Of a DNA stretch of 64,000 nt, positions 33,360-44,911 are shown in pieces. Position 1 is the stretch's first letter. Each line of letters starts with the position of its first letter. The stretch covers positions 178,409,361 to 178,473,360 of the forward strand of contig OY986436.1 in assembly GCA_963920525.1 (NCBI GenBank), read 5' to 3'. Source of the DNA: Dichetophora obliterata. Taxonomy: Eukaryota > Arthropoda > Insecta > Diptera > Sciomyzidae. A program made the position numbers and the translations under genes. The notes beneath the pieces were generated by a model. That model made no database searches and was not told the origin of the DNA. It saw only the letters and a program-made list of their open reading frames with translations.

Positions 33360-33848
33360 ATAAGTATATCATAATTGTGTGTAGTGTTTCGATAATTATA
33401 TATTAATTTGCAACTCTGGCAAATTTTAGTTTATTGGCTATACTGCGAAAAAGTGTAAATTGAAAATATTTGAATTCTGTGTATTATTAGCTTGCAAGTA
33501 AGTTGTACATCAGTTGCTAACATATTGTTATATTTTTTAATTTAAATTTTTGTAAATATGTTAAAATGTCCATATCTCCTGAACCCATTGAGTCCCCACC
33601 ATAAGGTTTTTATTCTTGAAAAGCTAAATTTTAACTTTTAGGTAATGTTGTTGAAACAGCTTTAAAAAATGTGTTTTACATTTTTAAATGATGTTCTTCG
33701 GACCACTACTTTGAAATTAATAGCCTTACCACAAGGGAGGAAACCCGCAACTACTAAAATTTCTCAAAATTATTTCTATATTAAAGTTTCTTCAATTACA
33801 TTTCAAACGGTAGCTCAAAATTAAAATTCGGTAAATAAACTCGTTCGT

Positions 33849-34189
33849 GGCAACGGTAGCCTAATAGGTAGAGTGCGTGACCCCTAAGCTAAAGAACCGC
33901 GGTAGCCCGGGTTCAATTCCAGCTCAGACAGGAAGTTTTTTAATTGAATTAATTTTTCTGTTCAGTCGTCACTTCTCTGCAGACAATGGCAAACCTCAGA
34001 GAGTAAAAATTGCCATGTTAAGCTTCTTGAGAACATAAGCCGTTCGCAGTCGACATAAAACACGTAAGTCCAGTTCTTGGTCATTTGTGATCAAACATTT
34101 AATAACTCGCACAACACAATTGATTAATAGAAGCTAGGTCAAAGTCCTTCCAAGAGCTGAAATGGCTAGTTAATTTTTTTATACATATT
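33849..34189 (+). mobile_element. tRNA-derived SINE, full-length, with 17-bp target duplication
   Basis: Pol III box A TAGCCTAATAGG (33857-33868) and box B GGTTCAATTCC (33910-33920) lie in the tRNA-like head. A tRNA-unrelated body with CTTCCAAGAGCTGAAATGGC follows. The insertion is bracketed by the exact repeat TAAATAAACTCGTTCGT (33832-33848 and 34190-34206), typical of LINE-mediated retroposition. Box spacing is about 8 nt longer than in a standard tRNA, and acceptor-stem pairing is poor, so it is not a functional tRNA gene. Confidence 0.85.
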
Positions 34190-34304
34190 TAAATAAACTC
34201 GTTCGTTAATAAAAAAAATAATTTGTGTTTAGATATTAAATTTACCATATCTCATTAACCCATTAAGTCTTTACCCTAATTTTCATATTGTAGTAAGCTA
34301 TATA

Positions 34305-35223
34305 CAGGGTCCGCCATATAACGTTTTTTTTAACTAGTGCTTTTTTCGTGAATGGTAACACTTAGCTCATGTCTGATTTGACAGATAATTAGTTTTATCC
34401 TTCCGCTAAACGAATATAGGTTGTGTTTACGCTTGAACAACGCTGGGAAATGGGTCTGCGATCGACTTACAGAAGATGCCGATTTTGCAAAAAAAATCAT
34501 CTTTTCAGATGAAGCTCATTTTGATCTTGGCGGGTATGTAAACAAGCAAAATTGTCGCATTTGGGGCACAGAAAACCCGCACGCATACATTGAAAAGCCG
34601 CTGCACCCAAAACGAGTCACTGTTTGGTGCGGATTTTGGACCAGAGGCATAATTGAGCCATTTTTCTTCGAAAATGAGCAAGGAGTGGCCGTAACAGTCA
34701 ATGGCGATCGTTATCGGGCCATGTTGAAGGAATTTTTGTTCACAAAAATTGAAGAGAAGGATATTGGCAACATTAGGTTTCAACAGGACGGCGCTACGTG
34801 CCACACAGCCGAAGCTACACTCGATGTTTTGCGCCCTGTTTTTGAAGATCGCATTATCAGCTGCAGAGCTGATGTCATTTGGCCATCTCGGAGCTGCGAT
34901 TTGACACCGTTGGACTATTATTTGTGGGGTGCCCTCAAAGATAAGTGTTACGCCGACAAGCCAGAGACAATTGACGCTTTAAAGGACAATATTCGTGAAG
35001 CCATTGGTGAAATACAGCTGCACACAATCGATAATGTGCTTAAAAATTGGACCGATCGTGTAGGCTACTGCATGGCCAGCCGAGGCAGCCATTTGAATGA
35101 AATTATTTTCCATTAATAACCGGAAGAATAGTACTTTCAAATAAAAAAAGAAATTTGAGAAAATATTTAGTAGATTTTTTTTTATAGAATTTTCAAAAAA
35201 AAAAAGTTATGTGCCGGACCCTT
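34305..35223 (+). mobile_element. rosa-type (DD41D) mariner, N-terminal deletion, 919 bp
   Basis: Flanked by TA (34303-34304 and 35224-35225), with ends CAGGGTCCGCCAT and GCCGGACCCTT. About 363 bp encoding the N-terminal domain are missing relative to the copy at 37456. The remaining frame, 34421-35116 (231 codons), is open and keeps the three catalytic Asp boxes FSDEAHF, FQQDGATCH and LTPLDYYLW. Spacing between the last two is 41 residues, the rosa arrangement known from Ceratitis. The DNA-binding part is gone, so it should not transpose on its own. Confidence 0.9.
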
Positions 35224-35848
35224 TAGTTTAAAATTTTAAATGGTGTTGTTCGAACGCCTTCTTCGACAACATTTACCTTACCACAAGGGATACAATCCCT
35301 ATACAGCTAAAGATCCCAAAATTAGTTTTACATTAAAACCCGTATAATAAACTTTCTAACCATAGTTCGAACTTAACATTCGGCTAAGAAGTGTTTGAGA
35401 TATGAATTTTCGTAAAAATAAATTTTCGACGTTTTGCCGATTTTTTTAAAATTTTTTGCGTGCTGTAACTCCGCCAAAAATCTCGCCAATTTTTTTTTCT
35501 CCAATTTGAGTTTTTTATTTCCGTCAATGATGCCCCATGCAAAATTTGATCCAAATCGGATGTCATCATTCCGTAATTTTTATTTTCCCGGTACTCTTAA
35601 TTAACGATTACGATAATTCATTAATATTGAAAGTGAGGCAAGGCACTTTTTAGGTGTAATAAAACCTTAATTTTTTATAGCCAGCACTATAAACACTATT
35701 GGATATTAAACTTAGATTATCTAACACCAGAAAACTCAAAAACAATGTGTACTAGTATTTTTAAATTTATTAAAATGCAAACCTCTAAATATCTCGCAAT
35801 AACAAAAAATGGACTTGCCCCACTTTCAAAATAAACGGCTCATGTATA

Positions 35849-36124
35849 GTTCTATTTACATTTTCTGTTACCTTAATTTGCTTAAAAGGTTCCATTTCCT
35901 TTTTAACTGCTGCCCCTGCAATCGGTCCTTGCGATAGAACGAAACATTTACTAAAATAATAAACATAATATGCAGCCATTCAAAACTGTATTCACACGTA
36001 AACATACACACTCATAATCACACTCACACACACTCACACATATATCTATGAACATGAAAGAGGTAAGCTGAAAACTTTGAGCATTTTTTTAAATTAAATA
36101 AATTATTACTATACAATAACACAG
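35849..36124. other. Unassigned, includes a CACAC-rich run
   Basis: ACACTCA repeats at 36005-36045 and no coding signature. Bases 36117-36124 are the left target duplication of the next element. Confidence 0.35.
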
Positions 36125-37020
36125 CAGGCCTGTAGCCAGACCAAGAAGACAGAGAGGGCAGGCACGAATCTTGGGGGAAAATTTTTTGTTTTTTAATTTA
36201 AATAAAAATTTTTTTTTTTAACGTGTGAAATGAATATGTTACACATATTTGTTAAAAAAAAAGTTAATTTTATAATATATCTATGTATCATACCATCTTT
36301 TTATACATGAGATGAATACATAAAAAATAATATAAAAATTAATTCAGGACTGTAATAAAATGAGGATGAAAATACAAGATTTATTTAAAGTGGCTAGAAA
36401 TATAAGAAAGAGTAGCGAAATGGGCTAACATATGTATAAGACATTTTTTAAGTAAAACAAATAAAAAATTGAATTAACCCGCATCCGTCGTTTGCATCAA
36501 ATTGATGCAAATTTTTTATTCAGATTTATATATTAAGAACAAACATGCATGTTTTGATTTTTGCTAGAATTAAGATTTGCAGTTTTTTCTTATTGTAAAA
36601 TTAATAAACATTCATCATGCATAAAAAAATATAAAAATTAAAAACATCCAATGAAATATATATTCTTTTTGTATCTGCATCAAAGTGGTGCACAACGTGC
36701 TTTTCATTTCTAAAAAGTTCTTTTGGATGCGGGTTAAAAATTATTAAAATTGGAATCTTATTTTTTGGTAGCAAATGTTGGCGACCCAGTAGAAATTTGA
36801 ATTTTGTTAAACAAATTTCATATACATATTCAAGTCATGAATAAGGTGTATGTGTATATTTTTTGTTATTTTAAACTAAACTAATTTTAAACAATAAACA
36901 AATATATCAAAAAAATACATATTAATTATTTATTTAAAGTTTTTCATTGTCTGATTTGGCCAAGGGGCGCAAACGGTTGTAGTAGGGGTCATTACCCCTT
37001 TCCCCCTGGCTAGAGGCCTG
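36125..37020. mobile_element. hAT-like element, 896 bp, non-autonomous
   Basis: Ends CAGGCCTGTAGCCAG (36125) and CTGGCTAGAGGCCTG (ending 37020), flanked by TAACACAG (36117-36124) and CAACACAG (37021-37028). G/C-rich ends around an AT-rich core and an 8-bp duplication fit hAT. A TTAA MITE is nested at 36478-36733. No transposase. Confidence 0.85.
36478..36733. mobile_element. TTAA-flanked MITE (piggyBac-like), 256 bp
   Basis: Ends CCCGCATCC and GGATGCGGG, each next to TTAA (36474-36477, 36734-36737). A near-palindrome TTTGCATCAAATTGATGCAA lies near the left end. CCC ends plus TTAA are piggyBac-like, but nine matched bases is short. Confidence 0.65.
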
Positions 37021-37455
37021 CAACACAGTGCGACAGCGAAAACGTGAGTAAGAAACCGACAAATGTGTTCAATTATTTCCGGACTCCTAATCACGAGTCT
37101 GGCACCCAAATTTTTCAAAAAATTCTCTAAGAGAAATCGACTTGAATCGTCAAAACTAAAAGTGGCACGTGATTTTTGTATATGGCAAAGATGTTTGTTA
37201 AAAGTAGATAAAAAATTTTCTTTCAAGCTTAAATCCCCCACCCCCCTTTTTCAGCCTTATTTTTACGTTTTTCGAAAATATTTTATTTTAGCATAGCTTT
37301 ATTCTGCAAACTATTGAGAAATGTAATATTACGTGTTGGAAAAAAATCATGCCCTTAAAAAACATAGAGGGTCTTCCAACAACAAAATTACCCTAGATCC
37401 ACCATATCAAAACAGTAGACCCACAAAAGTCGAAATTAATCCTTTTTCACTTATA

Positions 37456-38739
37456 CAGGGTCCGCCATTTAACTTTTTTTCAACTAGTGCTTATTTCGTG
37501 AATGGTAACACTTAGCTCATGTCTGATTTGACAGATAATTAGTTTTATCCTTCCGCTGAACGAATATGGTTGAGTATACGCTTGAACAACGCTGGGAAAT
37601 ATTGCGACATTACTTTGAAAATCATGGTAATGTTGCAGAATGTGTGCGAAAATTGCGTACGGATTTTGGAAAAAGAGAAGCACCGTCAGCTCCGTATGTT
37701 CGTTATCTTGTGAAAAAAGTGAAAGAAACTGGCATCCTCATCGATAAACCAAAGCGTGAAAAGCCAAAAACAGTGCTTACACCCGAAAGTGTGCGTGAAG
37801 CGCCATCAACATCAATTCACCGTCGTTCTCAACAATTGAGCATTTCGGAGACATCATTGAGACGAATTTTGCATAAAGGCCTTGGTATGACGCCATACAA
37901 AGTCCAATTGGTTCAGGAGTTGAAGCCAACTGACCGTCCAATGCGTTTTCGCTTCGCTAAGTGGGCCTGCGATCGACTTACAGAAGATGCCGATTTTGCC
38001 AAAAAAAATCATCTTTTCAGATGAAGCGCATTTTGATCTTGGCGGGTATGTAAACAAGCAAAATTGTCGCATTTGGGGCACAGAAAACCCGCACGCATAC
38101 ATTGAAAAGCCGCTGCACCCAAAACGAGTCACTGTTTGGTGCGGATTTTGGACCAGAGGCATAATTGGGCCATTTTTCTTCGAAAATGAGCAAGGAGTGG
38201 CCGTAACAGTCAATGGCGATCGTTATCGGGCCATGTTGAAGGAATTTTTGTTCACAAAAATTGAAGAGGAGGATATTGGCAACATTTGGTTTCAACAGGA
38301 CGGCGCTACGTGCCACACAGCCGAAGCTACACTCGATGTTTTGCGCCCTGTTTTTGAATATCGCATTATCAGCCGCAGAGCTGATGTCGTTTGGCCACCT
38401 CGGAGCTGCGATTTGACACCGTTGGACTATCATTTGTGGGGTGCCTTCAAAAATAAGTGTTTTTGAGGGTACGCCGACAAGCCAGAGACAATTGACGCTT
38501 TAAAGGACAATATTCGTGAAGCCATTGGTGAAATACAGCTGCACACAATAAATAATGTGCTTAAAAATTGTACTGATCGTGTAGGCTACTGCATGGCCAG
38601 CCGAGGCAGCCATTTGAATGAAATTATTTTCCATTATTAACCGGAAGGATTGTACTTTCAAATAAAAAAAGAAATTTGAGAAAATATCCAGTAGTTTTTT
38701 TTATAGAATTTTAAAAAAAAAGTTATTTGGCGGACCCTT
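37456..38739 (+). mobile_element. rosa-type (DD41D) mariner, full-length pseudogene, 1284 bp
   Basis: Flanked by TA (37454-37455, 38740-38741), with inverted ends CAGGGTCCGCCATTTAAC and AGTTATTTGGCGGACCCTT. The transposase starts at 37566 (MVEYTLEQRW), with an HTH N-terminus containing NVAECVRKLR. It is broken by an extra base in an A-run near 37999-38008 and by a 9-bp insertion carrying TGA at about 38464. The catalytic boxes match the copy at 34305; the two copies differ at only about 20 sites by eye over the shared 800 bp, so the family moved recently. Confidence 0.92.
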
Positions 38740-38985
38740 TATGATGAAAACTGTTGAAATATGTTTGAAAAATAATTTAAAAAATATCAAATTTTGATAA
38801 AAATTGTCACATGCTTTTCAGATAGTCACCACTTCATTACAAAATTTGGATTTTTGAGCTTCAAATTTTGTTTTGAAAACAAAAATTACAACAAAAACAT
38901 AGAAATATCAAAAATACTGGGTAACAATTGTTCCTTTGTCAGAATAGGGCTGTTAATATAATAAATAGATATAAAACATTTTTAA

Positions 38986-39411
38986 TATTACATGAATTTA
39001 ATTGCGAGCTTTAGATAAAGTAAGTTCTTAAGAAATCAAAAACAACAACAACTCTGTATAGAATATTGAAATAAATAAGAAGCAACTAGAACAGCTGGCA
39101 ACTAGTTTGGTAGAGTTGATGGCTTTGATCTATAAATAGCTTACTGCTTCAAATGTCATATGATTGAGAGGCCGATTTGAACGTAAAATTCAAACAAATT
39201 TGTTCAAATATGTGTGAAATCACATAGGACTTTAACAGTGAGTTGATCACAGCTTAATCACCAGAAGACTACTAAAGAGGAAATGTAGCGATTTCCTAAA
39301 CAGACTGTCTGGTCAGCTAAGTGATTGACTCTATACAGAGTTGTTGTTGTTGATGTTGTTGCTTTCTTAAAATGTACTTGATCTAAAGCTCGCAATTAAA
39401 TTCATGTAATA
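38986..39411. mobile_element. Fold-back MITE with 75-80-bp inverted ends
   Basis: Left arm 38986-39061 and right arm 39331-39411 are inverted and include AATTGCGAGCTTTAGAT, a (CAA)n run and ACTCTGTATAG. The core is related to 33029-33359 in opposite orientation. Confidence 0.8.
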
Positions 39412-39429
39412 ATTTAAATAATAGTTCAC

Positions 39430-40083
39430 AATTAATTAACTAACATTTTTAATAGTTTCAGTAAATAAATTGTTTTATTGCATTAATTTCTTAACATCAT
39501 CGAGAACATCTAAAATATTCTATTTTGGCTCTGTTAAAAGCGAATTAATAAAGGGATCCGAAGATGGTAATAGCATATGCATAACGTCCTCATCGGTAGA
39601 TTTTCTACTGCATTTTTTGGCATTACTCAAGCGACATCGGCGATAATCTTTATTTCGCGTTTCTTGTGCCTTTTCAGTTAGAAGCTCAATTGGTAAAATA
39701 GCTTCGGAAACATTTTCACACACTCTTCAAAATAAGTTAGCAACCATGTCTCTCTACCACTCACAGTTGACTTTAAAGTTTTGACCATCATCATTTTTGA
39801 AGACATACGGATAAAAGATTTTGCCTAACTATAAAGCACACCAAAACTTGACTTTTTCTGAATGAACACCATAAAACGCACGTATTGCCCGATGTGTTTT
39901 TTTTGAATTGAGCCGTATTTTTTAAAATTAATTTGAACAATTTGCAAACGTTTCTATGGCGTCAGTCAATTCATGATAAATTGACAAACCAAATTAACCT
40001 CAAAACAACGACATGTCAAATCGGCTGTCACAACAAACAGTGTTGCTAGTTTTAAATTCTGCGCCTCTAAAAAAACACCTATT
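39430..40083 (-). pseudogene. Second DD41D-type transposase relic joined to an unknown frame
   Basis: From 40083 down, the minus strand starts like an inverted-repeat terminus (AGGTGTTTTTTTAGAGGCGC). It then gives shifted fragments: IETFANCSN near 39965-39940, FWCAL near 39855, and FYPYVFKNDDGQNF near 39815-39775 (family IGPYFFKNDAGQNVTVNG). Downstream, 39723-39520 is an open frame of 67 codons (ENVSEAILPIELLTEKAQET, then SSDPFINSLLTEPK). After a stop, ILDVLDDVKKL follows. That last part loosely resembles a BESS motif, but I am unsure. The catalytic boxes are deleted. Confidence 0.5.
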
Positions 40084-40988
40084 ATATAAGAAAAAGATTT
40101 TGGATCATAAGTTACGTTTTTGAAATTTCAAAACATTTTTTGTTAAAAAGAGACAAAAAAGACTGGTTTACTTTTTACTAAATAAGTACATTTACCAACA
40201 AGTTCTATCAAAACCTGAGTGTAATATAACTTCATTGTAGCGATTTTTATGTTTCCAAGTTACATAAAAAACTTTCAAAAATCATTTTCATAGTCTGGAA
40301 AAAACACTTGTTGAATGAAAGACAATTCAAATTCACTTTTCAGATTGACATCTATATATAGAAATGTTTGTCACGAATTGGTCTTAGACTTTTACAATAC
40401 TTAAAATGAAATAATTTTATTTTACAAAAAAAAAATATTAAATTATTCACTGTTTTAGTTTATACCAAACACGTTAAGTAATGTTCAAGGGCTCGATGTT
40501 CCTAACCGGCTCTTAATTTTTACCTATCTTAAGTGCTTAATTAAGTTGAAAAGAAAACAAATGTTGTGTGCTATCATTATGTGCATTTCATAGAATCATA
40601 TTTTCAGTGCTATGGAAAAAATACAAATACACACAATATGATTTATACTTTCATAAAAGTTTCACTGTTATTTTACCCTTATTATTTGTCGATACTTCTA
40701 ACGAATAATTTGGAAATCAATAATATGTTAATTACGAAGACAATTGTACAAAGCTTAATGGTTTTAGTTACTAAATCTTTAAATATATGATTTCAAAGGT
40801 GAATAAACTTGAATTTCATATTAAAAGCGAAGGAATTAGAATTTTTTAGTCTTACTTGAACACTAAGACAAAATTAATATGTAAAATTTTTTAGTAACGC
40901 AAATTTTTTCAGTTTTCATTTTGTTAACACTCATTTTTGCATACATAAGAGATTAAGTTCTATAAAATCAATATCAAATTTATTTTGG
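40084..40988. other. Unassigned AT-rich stretch
   Basis: No coding, inverted-repeat or RNA signature is seen in these 900 bp. Confidence 0.4.
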
Positions 40989-40992
40989 TTAA

Positions 40993-41562
40993 GGGGTATG
41001 AACAGTGTAAAAATTTCAGAAAACAAAATTATTTTTTTTTTAAATTATTAGTTTACACCCCAAAGAATATGTAACTCAAGTTTGAAGTGAAAATTCGAAC
41101 GTTGAGTATTCAAAAAGAGAAAACAAAGCTAGTTTTCGTCCGATCGATTTTATTCAAATTGGGTTTTGTAGAAAAAACGTGCTTCGTGTTCTTTTTTTTA
41201 TTTTTTATAAACAATTTTAAATTCAAATGGTCGCCATTTTTTTTCCTAAAAATATTTTGAAAATCTCCTACCTCTGGCTATAGCCAATAATACATATTAA
41301 AAGAATCTTTTTGGTTTTTGTCCTCAGGTGATCCATGCGAATGGATTACTGGGAACGCCACTGCGGCCAGATTCAAGAGGTGCCATTTTCAAATGTCCGT
41401 TATCCAATAATATACCAATAAAAAAGAAAATAACATTTTTTAAGTACTTATTAATGTTCTTCAGGTGTGTACAAAGTTTGATATGAATAAATCAAACCCA
41501 TTTCTTTTTATAAAATAAACAAAAAATATCTAAAATTCTGACGATTACACTGTTCATACCCC
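40993..41562. mobile_element. TTAA-flanked MITE, 570 bp, 18-bp perfect ends
   Basis: Ends GGGGTATGAACAGTGTAA and TTACACTGTTCATACCCC are perfect inverted repeats, each next to TTAA (40989-40992, 41563-41566). TTAA targets are used by piggyBac and Kolobok. A GGGG start fits neither classic piggyBac (CCC) nor a family that I can name. No coding content. Confidence 0.85.
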
Positions 41563-41566
41563 TTAA

Positions 41567-42695
41567 AGTGGTTTGTGGCAATTATATTCATTTCGGATAA
41601 CGTGACAAACAGCAATAAATGAGCTATGCACGAGGATGAGCCAAATAGACCTTCAAATCAACAAAAAATATTTGTCAATACCATTTGTTAAGGACATTGC
41701 GGTTATTGCAATTATTTTTGCGGTATTTGATAAAATTTTATTATGACTGTAATGCATTGAAAAGTTCGTTTACAATTCGGAACAACCGGACGTATGAGCA
41801 ACATTAATATGTATCAGTTGAACGTTCGTGCTGGTAGGGCATAAAAACAATTTGATAAAAGCAGGTAACACTGGCTTACAACCAGAATGCACAATAAATG
41901 CCACTATTCATTTCTAATGTTAAATTGATCGGTGCTTCCGAAAATGTCATTCTTTTTTTTCTGTCACTCCGTTTTCGATATATTGCCCACTGTAGTTTTT
42001 TAAAAAAAAAAAATTAAGTTGGTTCCACTTAATAGCTTATATCTCCAAAACCAGCTACAATAGTCAAACAAAAAATACATAAAATTGAAACTAATGATAT
42101 TCCCTACAAACAATATTTGCATCATTGTTTGATTTAACTATTAGTTTCGGTGAAAAAAATAACATTTTTGAGGATTTTTCGTATTTTTCATAAAAATTTA
42201 CAAAAAAAAAAACAAAACTAATTGGAAATTTTGTTAAGAAATCAAAATATTTTGTTAGTTTTGATATTTTTTGCTTAAAGCTAGTACTTTTCCGAAAAAA
42301 ATAAGATATTGTTGTAGAAAATCTATTGAGAAAAGAAAAAGTTGTGTTTAATTGAACGAAAGCACCCAAATGGAGTGATTCTCTATTAATGCTATTCTTT
42401 TCTTGTGTTATAAATACGTAACAAATAAAGGTTGTTGTAAGTACAAGAATATTTTTAAAATTTTTATTGTTCATAAGGCATAAGTGTCAAATCAGGTGTT
42501 CTGAGAAAGGTCAAATCAGGTGTTCTGAGAAAGAACACAAAAGATGAAAATAAATATGCTACAATAAAACCTGGTAGGCTCACGACTGAGAGCCCGCCTG
42601 TCGAAACGGAATGCATTTGTTTGCATGGTACAATAAAACCAGTTAAAAAAACTGAGAGTGCAATCGCCAAAACTGTCAAATAAAACGGAGCAACA
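41567..42695. other. Mostly unassigned; small duplications before the satellite
   Basis: GTCAAATCAGGTGTTCTGAG occurs twice in tandem (42487-42535). The word TACAATAAAACC occurs at 42560 and 42629. No gene signature is seen. Confidence 0.45.
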
Positions 42696-44911
42696 ATTGA
42701 ATTGAATTGAAATTGAATTAAAGTTGAATTGAAATTGAATTGAAATTGAATTTAAATTGAATTGAAATTGAATTGAAATTGAATTGAAATTGAATTGAAA
42801 TTGAATTGAAATTGAATTGAAATTGAATTGAAATTGAATTGAAATTGAATTGAAATTGAATTGAAATTGAATTGAAATTGAATTGAAATTGAATTGAAAT
42901 TGAATTGAAATTGAATTGAAATTGAATTGAAATTGAATTGAAATTGAATTGAAATTGAATTGAAATTGAATTGAAATTGAATTGAAATTGAATTGAAATT
43001 GAATTGAAATTGAATTGAAATTGAATTGAAATTGAATTGAAATTGATTTAAAATTGAATTGAAATTGAATTGAAATTGAATTGAAATTGAATTGAAATTG
43101 AATTGAAATTGAATTGAAATTGAATTGAAATTGAATTGAAATTGAATTGAAATTGAATTGAAATTGAATTGAAATTGAATTGAAATTGAATTGAAATTGA
43201 ATTGAAATTGAATTGAAATTGGATTGAAATTGAATTGAAATTGAATTGAAATTGAATTGAAATTGAATTGAAATTGAATTGAAATTGAATTGAAATTGAA
43301 TTGAAATTGAATTGAAATTGAATTGAAATTGAATTGAAATTGAATTGAAATTGAATTGAAATTGAATTGAAATTGAATTGAAATTGAATTGAAATTGAAT
43401 TGAAATTGAATTGAAATTGAATTGAAATTGAATTGAAATTGAATTGAAATTGAATTGAAATTGAATTGAAATTGAATTGAAATTGAATTGAAATTGAATT
43501 GAAATTGAATTGAAATTGAAATGAAATTGAATTGAAATTGAATTGAAATTGAATTGAAATTGAATTGAAATTGAATTGAAATTGAATTGAAATTGAATTG
43601 AAATTGAATTGAAATTGAATTGAAATTGAATTGAAATTGAATTGAAATTGAATTGAAATTGAATTGAAATTGAATTGAAATTGAATTGAAATTGAATTGA
43701 AATTGAATTGAAATTGAATTGAAATTGAATTGAAATTGAATTGAAATTGAATTGAAATTGAAATTGAATTGAAATTGAAATTGAAATTGAAATTGAATTG
43801 AAAATGAATTGAAATTGAATTGAAATTGAATTGAAATTGAATTGAAATTGAATTGAAATTGAATTGAAATTGAATTGAAATTGAATTGAAATTGAATTGA
43901 AATTGAATTGAAATTGAAATTGAAATTGAATTGGAATTGAATTGAAACTGAATTGAAATTGAATTGAAATTGAAATTGAAATTGAAATTGAAATTGAATT
44001 GAAATTGAATTGAATTGAAATTGAATTGAAATTGAATTCAAATTGAATTGAAATTGAATTGAAATTGAATTGAAATTGAATTGAAATTGAATTGAAATTG
44101 AATTGAAATTGAATTGAAATTGAATTGAAATTGAATTGAAATTGAATTGAAATTGAATTGAAAGTGAATTGCAATTGAGTTGAAATTGAATTGAAATTGA
44201 ATTGAAATTGAATTGAAATTGAATTGAAATTGAATTGAAATTGAATTGAAATTGAATTGAAATTGAATTGAAATTGAATTGAAATTGAATTGAAATTGAA
44301 TTGAAATTGAATTGAAATTGAATTGAAATTGAATTGAAATTGAATTGAAATTGAATTGAAATTGAATTGAAATTGAATTGAAATTGAATTGAAATTGAAT
44401 TGAAATTGAATTGAAATTGAATTGAAATTGAATTGAAATTGAATTGAAATTGAATTGAAATTGAATTGAAATTGAATTGAAATTGAATTGAAATTGAATT
44501 GAAATTGAATTGAAATTGAATTGAAATTGAATTGAAATTGAATTGAAATTGAATTGAAATTGAATTGAAATTGAATTGAAATTGAATTGAAATTGAATTG
44601 AAATTGAATTGAAATTGAATTGAAATTGAATTGAAATTGAATTGAAATTGAATTGAAATTGAATTGAAATTGAATTGAAATTGAATTGAATTGAAATTGA
44701 ATTGAAATTGAATCGAAATTGAATTGAAATTGAATTAAAATTGAATTGAAATTGAGTTGAAATTGAATTGAAATTGAATTGAAATTGAATTGAAATTGAA
44801 TTGAAATTGAATTGAAATTGAATTTGAATTGAAATTGAATTGAAATTGAATTGAAATTGAATTAAAATGGAATTGAAATTGAATTGAAATTGAATTAAAA
44901 ATGAATTGCAA
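42696..44911. repeat. 2.2-kb satellite of 11-bp units (GAATTGAAATT)n
   Basis: About 200 head-to-tail copies of GAATTGAAATT, a fusion of GAATT and GAAATT. Occasional register changes show extra GAAATT (43768-43795, 43970-44000) or GAATT alone (44008-44020, 44680-44695), plus scattered point variants. Because 11 is not a multiple of 3, every frame cycles through 33 bp, which yields long spurious open frames (Phe/Asn/Ser/Ile/Gln) on the minus strand. The array is non-coding. Confidence 0.97.

Larger units (their letters stand above)
33562..35390. repeat. Two-unit non-coding repeat interrupted by a SINE and a mariner
   Basis: Unit 1 (33562-33836) and unit 2 (34242-34302 plus 35226-35390) share in order CCATATCTC-T-AACCCATT, CCTTACCACAAGGGA, and TTCGGTAA/TTCGGCTAA blocks. 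Removing the rosa mariner (34305-35223) from unit 2 restores the order. Confidence 0.65.
32748..35848. mobile_element. 3.1-kb inverted-repeat element hosting SINE, mariner and satellite
   Basis: Left end TATATATGAGCCGTTTATTT (32748) and the complement of the right end, TATACATGAGCCGTTTATTT (35848), continue similar for about 40 bp including AGTGGGRCAAGWCCATTTT. A second TTTATTTTGAAAGTGG copy lies at 32938. The family is unassigned; a TA dinucleotide at each end would fit Tc1-mariner. Confidence 0.6.

Noticed and set aside
33849..33925. Functional tRNA gene
   Set aside because: Boxes A and B are present, but spacing and acceptor pairing are poor; a 17-bp duplication encloses a longer body, as in a SINE.
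34505..34804. Minus-strand frames antisense to the rosa transposase
   Set aside because: They mirror the transposase codons and recur at 38017-38433 for the same reason.
42516..44174. 552-residue open reading frame on the minus strand
   Set aside because: It is generated by the stop-free 11-bp satellite; composition is only the translated repeat plus a tail with no protein signature.
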